Origin: Ulota crispa | Taxonomy: Eukaryota > Streptophyta > Bryopsida > Orthotrichales > Orthotrichaceae | Reading direction: 5' to 3' | Length of the DNA: 64,000 nucleotides | Assembly: GCA_963920765.1 (NCBI GenBank) | Contig: OY987242.1 | Span: 1,738,501-1,802,500, forward strand | Part shown: positions 11,792 to 23,341 of the stretch, piece after piece | Numbering within the stretch: position 1 is the first letter of the stretch | Layout: every line of letters begins with the position of its first letter | Made by a program: the position numbers and the translations under genes | Notes under the pieces: generated by a model | The model's input: the letters and a program-made list of their open reading frames with translations, nothing else | What the model was told of the DNA's origin: nothing | The model's database searches: none

Positions 11792-11922
11792 CTCACCATT
11801 TTACGCTCACAAGATAATGTTGTCCTCAACCCCTTGCGTAAACTGGCCCCCAGTAAATCCACTTGTCCTTCTTTGAGAGATCAACTTCCACAATTATTCA
11901 GTTACAAGGAAAAAACAACAAT

Positions 11923-12051
11923 AAGGTTAGCATATTGCTAAACCTACTTAGCTCATCAATGATAATCACAAATACTTCTTGTGCAATGTCAGATGTTCCT
12001 AGAGCTGATCGCAATTGGAAACTTGATCGCAATTAGAACCTCTTACCTTAA
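11923..12051. mobile_element. MITE, TTAAGGTA family, copy 2
   Basis: The right end reads TTAGAACCTCTTACCTTAA (ending at 12051). The left end is degraded (ATAAGGTTAGCATATTG). The core TTAGCTCATCAATGA and GTTCCTAGAGCTGATCG matches the copy at 47094-47219. It lies about 2.2 kb upstream of the hydrolase start codon. Confidence 0.65.
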
Positions 12052-14270
12052 CCCCACGCAATTTACCAACAGTATCGAACCTCTCACCAGTTCCACGAAC
12101 GAATGGTGGAGTGAAGTGCCGCGCTCTACTTTTCATCCAAATCGTGCCGACAACAAGGATCACTATAGTTGTACATAGGACCTACCGGCCTAGCTGCTTG
12201 GATTTACCACTCAATCAGTCGGGGAAAGCGACCGGTGCAGTCGGTCGAGACCCCGGCGATGGTCGGGTCTCAAGGCCAACTCCTGCATTGCTACCCTTTG
12301 ATGCGCTGGCGTCGGCCATTGTGTGTTTGCTGGATGCCAAGCCTTCGACGCTGGAGTCGGGAGCTTTGTGGCAATCGCGGCCAGTCAATCAATCCGGCCC
12401 TGCGCCCTCGGATTCCCGCAACACGCGCGCATCGCCAGCAGCAGGCGCTCCGGGGCGGCAACTGTCCCACATTTACTGCGCTCGGAATCTCCTCTCCCGC
12501 CACTGCCGCCACTGCCGCGAGTGTTTCTTTCGCCTGCCGGGCCGAGTCGTCGGGTTCGCACGCACGTCAGGGTTTGAACAAGCCCACGGCAAGTCCTGTA
12601 AAGTTCGTATGTTCCCTTCTCTCTCTCTCTCTTTGGTTGCTTTTTCTTTCGTCTGGAAGGAGGCTTGCTGGCTTGTCCATGCATCGGGTCTCGTGCAGAG
12701 CTGATCCGCCTTTCTTTCCGAACGAACCGTCGAGACCGCTATGTAATCATGGTGGATACAGTGGCATGGAGAATGAGGAGAGAGATCTGTGGATGGTTGC
12801 GTCTTCGGTGTCGTGATCGTGCGTTTCTTTGCGCTGTGAGAAGTTACGGTTGTGTGTGGATATATGTGATTCGAGATCTTTGAAGAGGTATGGCGAGAGA
12901 TGAGTGCTTGGGAAATTAGACTGGTGGACATTTTGAGTCGATTCGGGGACAATACATTGAGTGTGCAGTTAAGAAAGGCTTCTGCTTGTGGTGCGCGTTT
13001 CTGTTTGCACTTAGGGTTGGTGTTCTTACGAATCGCTAAAATTCTTTGGTGCCTATTTGAGAACTTCTGTCTGTCAACGTCACGGGAATCGTTTTACAGT
13101 ACTAGGTTTCCTTGTTGTGCGGCGGAATAGCACGTGCCTCTTACCCGCATCCAGGACCTGGTATTTTTGAGTGACATATCATGAAGGATTTGTATTTCGT
13201 TGTTCCATTCTCTCCGCATTCGTTATCTATTATGGTTCGTCAGTGTTTAGACTTTTTGAATCGGAAGTTCAAAATTGAAACTGCTTAGAGTTTTGATTTT
13301 TTTTCATTTGTTTATTTTTGTAAGTTATCGAAAGTTGATGCGTAGAGAATTAAATGTTTGCATCTGTGCTTTGTCGATTGTTTCTGTTTGTTCCCATTTT
13401 TCGCAGTAATCTCTGTCTTTCCAACCCGGAGTTTTAGGTTAGCAGTATGTTCACTTCCTTGTGAATGGTAGCCATTTCAGTATTATGATTACAGGTTTTC
13501 TTTCACTAATTCAGGTTGAAGTTATGGTTGCGAACTGAATAGTGCCTTGGCTATTGTTTAAATCAGGTTTCTCCTCCATGGGGGGAACAAACACAATACT
13601 GCTGAGAGGATATGGTCCATGAATGAGTGCATAAACTGGTTTATTTCTTCTTGGGAAGGGTGCAGGAAGAACAGGAGAACAAACTATAGTTGAAGGCCTT
13701 GATCAAGCTGAACATTCTTCTACATTTTTTAGTTCGCCTGGGTCACTACGAGGGGGATGCTGGATGTTTTCATTAAGTTCTTTCAGAGTGAACTAAGATA
13801 GCTGGAAATGGTTTTAGATTAACCGTTTCGAAAAGAAGATTCCGATCTTCTGGACCCGAAAGGTCTGTTCACACAGTCTCCCAGCAGGGATATGATGCTA
13901 GTAAATGAGTTATAGCATTGGAGAGTTCCTGAATTGAAAAGGTTGGTGAGTTCGGGATGGTGGCTCCTCGACGAAGACATTAAACCTCGTTTGCATACCT
14001 GCTTCTTGCGGCCCGCCGAGTTTTGGTGACTTTGCTGAAGCAGATGACTTTGAAAGCCTTCAAGGACACCGGTGGAAAGAGGAGATCGTAAGTTAAGTCA
14101 GTTTAGGATGGTTTATTTTGTTGGAATTCTTCAAGGAGTTTTTGAGTATGGAAAGGGGAAAGGATAATTTCCAGGCGCATTTAAGTCGGGCCTGCGGATG
14201 ATAGTAGCCAATCATCAGCGGGATCTCCGGAGGAACTCGGTAGGAGATCTTTGTTTTTGTCCTCAACAGG
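12052..14270 (+). promoter_or_regulatory. GC-rich promoter and 5' leader region of the hydrolase gene
   Basis: Bases about 12130-12600 are much richer in G and C than the flanks and hold no supported protein; the overlapping open frames here are by-products of GC content. A pyrimidine tract (TCTCTCTCTCTCTC) lies at about 12619. AAGTCCT followed by GTAAAGT at about 12597 could be a donor for a leader intron, with the acceptor TCCTCAACAG just before the start codon at 14271. Related plant genes often have a leader intron. Transcription start not determined. Confidence 0.5.
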
Positions 14271-17200
14271 ATGATGGAGCAATTAGTGAATTTTGTGATT
14301 CGGCCTCCAAGGTGACCTTCTTAAACCAATTGTCTAATTTCCCGTAATCCGACTTCCTAGAGACTGCCTAACAGAATGCCCGCTTTCATGTTTTTTGTCA
14401 GTAACTATTGTAGTTCAGTACATAGGCTATTATGTAAGGCAATAATATGGTTCCATGGTTGTATCTCGGAAATAGAGTTCAAATATCATTGTCGGAAAAT
14501 TACTTCCAAGTTCTATTTTAAACATGTCGTAGCACAAGTTTCTTCACAGGGAATCGAAGCATGAATGACTAGTATTGAGTATTCTCGCTTGATGATGGTC
14601 ATATCTATCTCTTTTCTCATTAAGTTTTGCGAACACTAATAATGTGTGATGAAACGGCGCTTATTCTCGTTGCAGAGCAAATTACAGCACCTCTCTCGAT
14701 TTACTTGAGCATGAATTTCTGCTGAAAAGCCGGAAGTACATGCGAAAAGATCTCCAGGTTGGTTATTTCTCACTACTTTATTCATTTTAGGGATCACGTT
14801 TGAAAGTATGCGGGTGGAGACTCAGGTTGCATAACATTCAGAATTTTGGAGTTTAAAATCGGGACTTGTAGCTAGTGCTGCAAGATGTCTTGGTGCTGTC
14901 CGTTTAGTGATGGTTTATAGCATATTTATATTTGGTGTGCTTCTTTTGAGCATTCATGACCTCTCATGTGGGAGTAACGTCCTCAATCGCTGAATCCGGG
15001 TGGCACAGCAATAACCTGATCTTCTTATATGGTATTTTCAGGTTAGAAATAGTAAAGGACACATATTGCAATGCAGTCACTACATGCCTCAATCTCCTCC
15101 CAAGGACGAACCATTGCCTTGTGTTATATATTGTCACGGCAACAGGTTAGTTACAACATTCGTAGACTTATAAGAAATCGATTAGTGCTTTATAATCATG
15201 TTAGTTTGCTATTATTTTTATGACTTGCTTTACTATAAAGAATCTACATTGTTTGTAATGTGATATCAAGTTAAATTTAATGGTGTAGGTCTCTGGTTAC
15301 TTAGTGGGTCTTACAGTGTGTGAAGTATGTTATTAGCAAGGATTGGAATAGTCGAAAGTTCCCTTTTTGCTTGAACATTTTGTGCTTGTGATGTTCATTT
15401 ATGAGATAACGGATATCATGTCAATGTGCAGTGGGTGCCGAGCTGATGCAAACGAAGCAGCTATTATACTTTTACCATGTAACATAACTGTCTTTACATT
15501 AGACTTCTCAGGCTCGGGTTTATCTGATGGCAATTACGTCAGCTTGGGTTGGAATGAGGTAAGAAGTTTCTGTAATCTGCTTCTTTATGTCTTGGGTTTC
15601 TGCAGTCACGCCATCTTTCTTTTTATGACAGGGTTCTTACCATGGGTGTTAAAAATTCTTTAGTGTTCGTGCTTAGGATGACTATAAGTTTGCTTCCTGA
15701 GGCTGAGGTTTGAGCGCATACACTAGTAAATTGACAGCGGTTGCTTAAGATGTTTGGGTGTTGGCAGATTAGGAGTGTTAATTTTCCTAATGAAAAATGT
15801 ATCCCATTAAATCCAATTGCGGGGGGCATCTATGATTAGGGGCTCATTTTTACTACCTTCTATTCACTGTGTTCAGACAGATGATTTAAAAGCAGTTGTC
15901 GATCATTTGCGGACTGACGAGCAAGTTTCCTGCATTGGTTTATGGGGTCGCTCCATGGGAGCTGTTACCTGGTATTTTATTCATCCCGCCCTATTGTTTT
16001 TAAGATATTGTCGTATGGACTGCACTTCAAGAAAATCGAGTAATAGCCTTTATTATGCTTTGGATTTTTCATGAATATGGATGCATGAAATTTTACTTGT
16101 GTGTTTACCTATATGTGAAATGATCTTTTTAGTCACCTCCAACATTGCTCATAATTTTATTGCCTAGCGTTTCTGTTTGCGTGTTTTGAATTGCACGTCG
16201 CATTTATGTAACTAACGTGTAGAAAATGTGGGGATACGACAATCATTTTGTCGATCTTTGCAGCCTTATGTACGGAGCTCAGGACCCTCTCATAGCTGGC
16301 ATGGTTCTGGACAGCCCCTTTGCGAATCTGAAGAATCTCATGATGGAGCTTGTTGACGTATACAAGATTCGCCTTCCAAAATTCACGGTAATGTTTGTTT
16401 CGCCATAGCCCCTTGTGTTGCCGATTGCATGGTCAATCCCACCTGTGAGTCACAAGTAGAGGGTACGTCATGAGATAAAAATATGTAAATAGCTAATGGG
16501 AACTTCCACTTTTTGTTTGAGGTGATCTGGAATCTGCTGATCACTCTTCTTGTTGGGTGGCACACGTGTGGACTACTGATATTGTTGGGGCATGATATTT
16601 GTACAGGTAAAGGTGGCTGTGCAGTACATGCGCAAGGCTATACAAAAGAAGGCCCACTTTGATATTATGGACCTTGACACTGTCCAGGTTGATACCAAAC
16701 GTCCCATATTGAAGTAAATCGTTGACTTCGTTTGAGCATGGAATTGTGTTCTCTTAATCTTTCTTGAAAGACTCATTTGCATCATTAAACTCCAGGTGGC
16801 CAAGAAATCACACATTCCAGCTCTCTTTGGGCATGCGACGGAGGATGCATTTATACAACCTCATCATTCGGACCTCATCTTTATGGCTTATACAGTAAGT
16901 CTCACCTTCAAATATTTTGTGTCTTGTGCGCCTTTTATGTTTTTTGAACGGTGTCTTCATGATTGATAATATGTGAGTTGCTTATGCGTAAGAGACACCA
17001 CCACTGCATCCACCTGAGCTTCAGAACTTTTACTTCGTTGAGCCACTAAGTTTATACTGTTGGCACTAATATATATGGCGATAAGATCAACACGAAATAT
17101 TCTAGGAATGATATTCTATAAACGTGAGTAGAAGAACCGTTCAGAGCATTTTCAGATCTTTTCAAGCAGACTTCCGCTTACATTATCTTTGGTCCTATGA

Positions 17201-18845
17201 TACAGGGTGACAAAAATATAATCAAGTTTGATGGGGACCACAATTCTCCGCGACCACAGTTTTACTATGATTCCATTACGATATTCTTCTTCAACGTTTT
17301 GCGACCTCCTGATGCACCGGTTGTTCCTGAAGTACGTGAACCAATTTTCCTTGACGATGCACTGGATATTGATGACTTAGATGAGGCGCGTCTCCTCTTA
17401 CCTCTTCTTTCATTTGAACATGTTCATTAATGTTAGTATTTACAGCCAGCAGACGCATGCATTAGGTTAACGCGTTTATTATACCATGTATCATATTTAA
17501 GAATTTCGTGCTTATTACAGGACACGCTCTATGAGATGTTGGGGGCTGTCCGACCACCTTCCGACTCCAACACTGAGTCGTCTCCTGCTGCTGGTACCAG
17601 TTCCGATGGTACTTATTTCACTTTGATTTTTGTGAACTTGTCTGAAGATGTTTGGAGCCGAATTTGCACCTTTGTTTCAGCACGTATTAGCTTCCACACA
17701 GATATATTTTCTTTTATCCTTAGCTAAGAAAACTGATGAAGAATATGGTGAATAACATTTTATACTCTGGTGTTGGAACAGGTCCAAGTTCAGAGTCAAC
17801 AGAGGATGCACTCTCGCACACACGTTCACGGTGGCAGATGAGTCGAACAGTTGTACGTGTCTTTCTACATCTTGTGTTTTTAGACTGGCTGTATTTCCTC
17901 AGTTGACGCTGCACATTCTCGTGTTCTGCTGACGAATTATGATTGACCTACTTCGGTTGTAGATTAATCTTCCATATATTTAGTCAGCTGGGTTTTTTTT
18001 CTTGAAGTTGGGGAGGTACGATTTGTCTGAGGCTTTCTAATTGGGGAGTAGCGACGGCCTTCCGATTCTATGTTGATGATAGTGTGGAAATTGAAGTTAT
18101 TGTGACGTTTTGCAGGTACCTGTAGATCTTGCGGACCAACAAGAACTTTCTGACCTCAGAGGTTGTGTTGGCGATGGATTAGAAGGCACATCCTCTTGTG
18201 CTGAGGTATGTAAACTTCAGGAGCCTATCCACTACACACTATTAGATACTAATAGTATGTCTAGTTCTGGCCTGTAGTTGCATATTGTGAGGAATATGAC
18301 ACTCTGTTCTAATCATTTGCTTCGATCGTTCAGGCCTCTGAGAATGTGGTCCATACAAATAAGTCTAAGGTATCCTGCTCAAATGGGCGTGACAAACGCT
18401 GGGAGCCCGTCTCCCAAATTGGAGAAGATTATGAAGCTGCTGGACATTCTTCGCCAAGTTACGAAAATTTCTTTGAAAACGAGCCTACAAACTCTGACGA
18501 TGAAGAGCGGGTAAGATCCACTGGATTACTTTGACCATGCCTTTATTAACCTTTTTGTGGTCGATTGCCTTCTTGTCCCTTTTTGAAGTAATTTGTTTTT
18601 GATGATCATCAGTTTTGCATATTTTGATGAGTATGGGGACGTTTGTTTATGGGTGGCAGATGTTTATGGAGGCTATTGCGGCTTCTCTTCATGATGTAGA
18701 CAAAAAAGAAGCTGAGCAGAAGAACAAGAACGCAGCGTTACTGAATGAGAGTACCCCATCCGCAAACAGCAGCAGACTTGACACATTTAGTCAGCGTTTG
18801 AGATCAACCCTTTTCAGGGGTGGGCGTCGGAATGGCTCAAAATAA
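14271..18845 (+). CDS. Alpha/beta-hydrolase superfamily protein (plant S33-like), 14 coding exons
   Basis: Exons: 14271-14311, 14676-14757, 15042-15145, 15432-15558, 15877-15971, 16264-16387, 16607-16687, 16796-16894, 17206-17385, 17521-17608, 17782-17852, 18116-18205, 18334-18510, 18660-18845. They total 1545 nt, an exact frame for 514 aa, and all phases agree. The start MMEQLVNFVIRPPR and the body match the plant family of Arabidopsis At3g23540/At4g14290. The fold shows YCHGNSGCRAD (oxyanion loop, about residue 70-80), nucleophile Ser144 in GRSMG, probable Asp235 (GHATEDAF) and His263 (DGDHNS), a complete triad. The last 190 residues are acidic and Ser-rich; DDEERMFMEAIAASLHD (about 449-465) resembles a ubiquitin-interacting motif. 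All introns are GT-AG except intron 9, which appears to be GC-AG. Substrate unknown; probably cytosolic, since no signal peptide or membrane segment is seen. Confidence 0.93.
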
Positions 18846-20390
18846 ACTGCAGCCATGATAAACATTCTAACCGCTACATCCTTTCTAATTGTAGCACCTC
18901 TTGGTCACGTATTTGTAGTTGCTCTTTCAACACATTGATGTTGAAGGTTTGGATTGTGCATAGAATGGCAAAGAGTTGTGCCCTTTGTAAAGTGAGAATT
19001 GCTGATTATTCCTTCTGAGCATTTTACCGGTTTTAAGTTTTTCTGATACTTGTCTCGTTAACCCTTAAACGACCGAGCGGCCCACTGTGGCCAATACGAG
19101 CCGTTTTTAGCGTATTCGGAGACGTTGCAGTGCGCGGTTTTGCGCAAGATTTTGGTGAGTTGGTACTTGCGGTTTCAGCAATGTTTTGAGATGGTTTAGG
19201 GTTGACAGGAGTGAGCACGGCGACATTGGGAAGGTTTTGTACACGGTTTTCTCTACGGCGTATGTGTTTTGTGCGATGAGTTTGGAACCCTGAGGATGCT
19301 CGGGTCTGCGAGCAATGACGTGTCTGCGATTTAGGGTGTGCTGGCACGGGATCAAAGATTTTGGCGGGACGACTTCAGCTCGTTGGCGAAGGAGGTTGAG
19401 CACCGGCGCGTCATTTGCCTCGCTTGGTTGATTCAGAGTCGTAGCGGTCTACGGAGTGCTGGATGATGAGCGTGCGAAGGAAGCGAGCTTTAAATTTTGG
19501 TGCGTGATTTAGACTTGAGACGTGAGAGTAATGTTTGCTGTTGTGATTTTGTTGTCGTTGTTTGGATGTGGAAGTAGCAAGGGATACGTAATTGCGGCTA
19601 CAGGGAAATTACCTTGACTTGTCCACAGGGATCTTAGATTTTTGCTGTTAGATTCCTTACGGGTTACGGTTTAGGAATGTATAACAGTTTCATCTTGCTC
19701 CTCTTTTAAAATCAGCTTTTCTGGAACTTCAATATTTGAATATAGAATGTCTCTGATGTTTCCCTAAAAGGTTTGATTCAGTGAGAATGATGTTAAGGAT
19801 GCTTTACGTATCAATCTGGTGTTCTTGTTCTAAATATGAGAGAGATGCACCGCGATAGCGGTGAAGCATTCAAACGACGTTGACAAGCCTAGACCTTTGC
19901 ATTCAGCAAGCCAGGCTTGCAGAGAATCATTCTATTAGACTCAAGAGAAGTTTCCGAGGTTTACCTTGTTGTTTTTTTGGTGTTTATGAACATAACTTAC
20001 CAGGTTTGAATACCTTCTTAGGGTTTTTGGGGCATGACCCGGATACCGCCAAAAGTGGTTACAAACGTTTTGGGCATAGAGATTTATTACTATGTCATTG
20101 TCAATTATTTGCTACTTTGTCTATAGCAATGATAATGCAAGTGATAATTATACGTATTTGTTTGCTACTTGATTTATATCAATGATATCGCAAGTGATGA
20201 TTATACGTATGAAGATTGTTTATTTCTCAAGAACATTTACTTAATACTGCACAGGAGCGAGACACATATATTGAGTGAGGATTAGTGAGAGAGATTTTCT
20301 CCCCGTCATATTGTAGAAACTGATAGAGGGCAAGTTGTGAGAAGTAAATTGCTTCTAGTTCGGAAGTGTAACATTTTACAGCCGATTTAT
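18846..20390. other. 3' flank of the hydrolase gene and intergenic DNA
   Basis: The 3' untranslated region probably covers the first 150-200 bases. At 19058 the sequence TTAACCCTTAAACGACCGAG resembles the left end of the TTAA-flanked family, but no partner end was found. A 52-bp stretch is duplicated in tandem at about 20108-20215 (GTGATAATTATACGTA and GTGATGATTATACGTA). Nothing else recognised. Confidence 0.5.
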
Positions 20391-20396
20391 ATTTGG

Positions 20397-20821
20397 TAAG
20401 GTAGCAACACCCATCTCCGCCACTATCCCCATGGGCGTCACTAGTATGAGGGTGTCACATAGTTGCAGTTTGTGTTCATGAGTGATGACGACAAAAAATT
20501 GGTTATGGGTGACAAAGTGATGGTCATGGGTGACAAAGTGATGGTCATGGGTGATTGGCATGACAGTTTTGGGTGTCCTATCTAACTATTTAAGTGACTA
20601 TTCAAGTTAGTATTTGAACATATGAGCGTTGATTTTAGCATCTCCTACACACAACTATACAATTTTTGTGGTTTTTGACTTTGAAAAATCTTTGTGAAGA
20701 AATGCTTGCAATTGGAACTTTGATGCCAATATTGTTGGTTTCCTCTTCCTAATTTGACAATTTCAAGGTTCATCAATTGACTTTCCTACTCCAAAATCGC
20801 TTATGGGTGTTGCTACCTTAC
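20397..20821. mobile_element. MITE, TAAGGTAGC...ACCCATA family, copy 1
   Basis: Perfect inverted ends GTAAGGTAGCAACACCCAT (20397) and ATGGGTGTTGCTACCTTAC (20821). Inside are short tandem words GTGATGGTCATGGGTGA and a long AT-rich part shared with the copies at 21037-21467 and 23507-23908. TTG on both outer sides could be a 3-bp target duplication. Confidence 0.8.
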
Positions 20822-21036
20822 TTGATTGCAAGGTTTGTAGCATAGAGTGGTACCAAAGTGATTAATAATGATTAGGTACACGTCCAAATTGATTGATAAT
20901 ATATTGTGACATAGGAGTTTCAATGTAACAAGGAGGTGGTAAAAGTATTGCCATGGCTTGACATGGCGGTTGACGTCTGAAGCAATATTTGTACAACATA
21001 TCCGAGAACTTTTCAGATTCATGTATGTATTCAATG

Positions 21037-21467
21037 TATAAGGTATGTACATCCATAAGCACCAGTGTCCCCATGTCCCCATGGCTGTCACTTGCCATGT
21101 TAGGGATTAAAAAGTACAAAATCAAATGTTTATGGGTGCAAAAGTGATGATTGTGGGTGAGGGAGTGATGATTATGGGTAACAAAGTGGTGGGTTTGGGT
21201 GACTAACATGATAATTTTGAGTGCCTCATCTCATTATTTAAGAACCAATAAGCATTGTTTTTAGCATCTCTTACACACAACAATACAATTTTAATGAGTT
21301 TGGACTTCAAAAAATCTTTGTGAACAAATGCTTAGAATTGAAACTTTGAAATGGATGCCAATATTTTTGGTTTCCTCTTCCTAACTTGACTATTATTTTA
21401 AAAGTTCATCATATAATTTTCCTACTCCAAAATCCTTAGTTTGACGCTTATGGGTGTACATACCTTA
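21037..21467. mobile_element. MITE, TAAGGTA...ACCCATA family, copy 2
   Basis: Ends ATAAGGTATGTACATCCATA (21037) and ATGGGTGTACATACCTTAC (21467) are inverted repeats. The interior matches the neighbour 200 bp away, including the tandem GTGATGATTGTGGGTGA words and the shared right half (GTTTCCTCTTCCTAA, TTTTCCTACTCCAAAATC). Confidence 0.78.
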
Positions 21468-22490
21468 CCCACAAGTCCAACGTTTTCTGACATCAGGCTC
21501 ATAAATGGAAACATTAGGTAAAGCCATAGTCATGGAACATCGTTTTTGATGAAAAATAGGAACGTATGCACAGTTTCAAGAAAGCTTAAGAACCATCTCA
21601 ATTATATTGCCTGAATAGATTTGCACTAATGAATTGCTTCAGTAGGCACATTGACGTGCCCATTGAATGCCAATTTGCACTCATATGCACATTGAAAAAG
21701 CTTCCATGTTCATGAACATTTTCAACAAAAATCTCAAGGCCTGAAGCTAATCTTTCAAATACTTCACGAGTTCAAAAACTCCCTAATTGTATACTACTGA
21801 GCAACAAAAAAATCCAATCAAATAATGTTTCCACAGATATCCTTCACATACGAAATTTTTTGCTGCCAAATCTTATCCTCAAGTTTGGAAACAGGTTTTG
21901 CTCCTTGCGATATAGCATGCTGTACAACAAACCATTCACGTCACAAATACGTGAGACTACTTCAAGTGCTATGCTTCAAAGGAACTACGCCCCTCTACAA
22001 AAAAAAGTTTACCTTAATTTTGCTATTAAATGGACATTAATAACCTTAGCAAACAGCATAATTACTTGTAAGACACATCACATTCATCTGTATTGACACC
22101 TTCAATCAGTTTGGTTTTGTGCTGCTTCACTGGCGTAAATGCCAGAGTTGTAGCTTCACTTTCCAATTCAATCCTTCTTCATACCACGCAATAGATATGT
22201 CAACACATAAAGCGGCGTTATGCTATACTCTCTCAAGAATTCTGCTGTCATTTGCCAGTAGCATCGGCAGCTAAAGTTCGTACCACGCATGTCTCTTAGT
22301 CAATGGATCCAATAGTTAAGATCCTTTTTGACATTGGTTTGTAGTAAGAAAATTTGAATACTTTGATTAGCATAGGCTTCAAATTAAATCCCCTTGTTTA
22401 GGCTCTCCAAGTTGCACCTAAAGTATGAAAAAATGTAATGTAACTAACTCAAAATTGATTGTATGACATCATGCATTTTATTTGTGACTG
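21468..22490. other. Intergenic, nothing recognised
   Basis: AT-rich DNA with no supported frame, RNA or terminal repeats. Confidence 0.4.
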
Positions 22491-22491
22491 G

Positions 22492-23341
22492 TTAACCCCT
22501 AAATGCTTGAGGTCTTTTTTTAAGTTCTAGGAATTTGCTTTAAATTGTAAAAAAAAGCCAACATTTTAACAAGTTATATTAAATTTTTCTAGTTTGCAAT
22601 AGTAAAAATTTAAATTAGATATGTTAGAGATCACATAGGAAAAGAAAACATTGACAACAATATCACTTATGGATTCAAAAATTATAATGTTTGATCATGA
22701 GGGTGTTAAAACTATGAAAAGGACTTAGTCTTTCAATCCTCTTCTCACATGTTGAATCTAATAAATAGGTCACAAAAAAAGAATGAAGGACATAGAATAA
22801 ATAACTCCAATCATTTACAACTTTTCAAAATCTTATCTACAAATTTTTAAATGAACTTTTAGTGTAAGTTTTTTTCCAAGATATAGTGTATTTGAGGCTC
22901 ATTTTCAAGAGCTTTCAACACTATGGAAAATCAAGACCTTTGCACAAAATCTTGAGTAAAAAATCACAATCAATTATTTTCAAAATCAAATTTTTGATGC
23001 TAAAAGTAAACTTAAAAAATAATAGTTCAAAAAAGTAAAATACTGAAAATAGCAAATTAGTTGGGTTTATTGAACTTCAAGGTATTGTCACTACCCTTGT
23101 CACTGCCCAAATTGTGTGCCTCAAGCATTTCGAGGTGAATTATACAACTTCATTCTACAGATTTATTATGCTGCCAAGACGTGGAATGTTGAATAAATAG
23201 ACATGATGAAATTTGGTGTGAGTGAAGTCAGTCGAAACGTAGACCGTGGAAAAGAGACTAGGAAAATAGTGTGCAAATTTGTCATTTGATCATCATGTGG
23301 AACTTTGGTGGATGAAATCCTTGCGGATGTGCAAAACTTGC
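22492..23341. other. Unpaired TTAA-family left end and AT-rich DNA
   Basis: GGTTAACCCCTAAATGCTTG at about 22491 matches the left terminus of the TTAA-flanked family, but no right terminus was seen before the next element at 23342. The copy may be truncated. The rest is AT-rich without coding signals. Confidence 0.45.

Noticed and set aside
12111..12952. Protein genes in the GC-rich region upstream of the hydrolase
   Set aside because: Several overlapping frames on both strands have Arg/Pro/Ser-rich composition driven by base content and none resembles a known protein; the region fits a promoter and leader.
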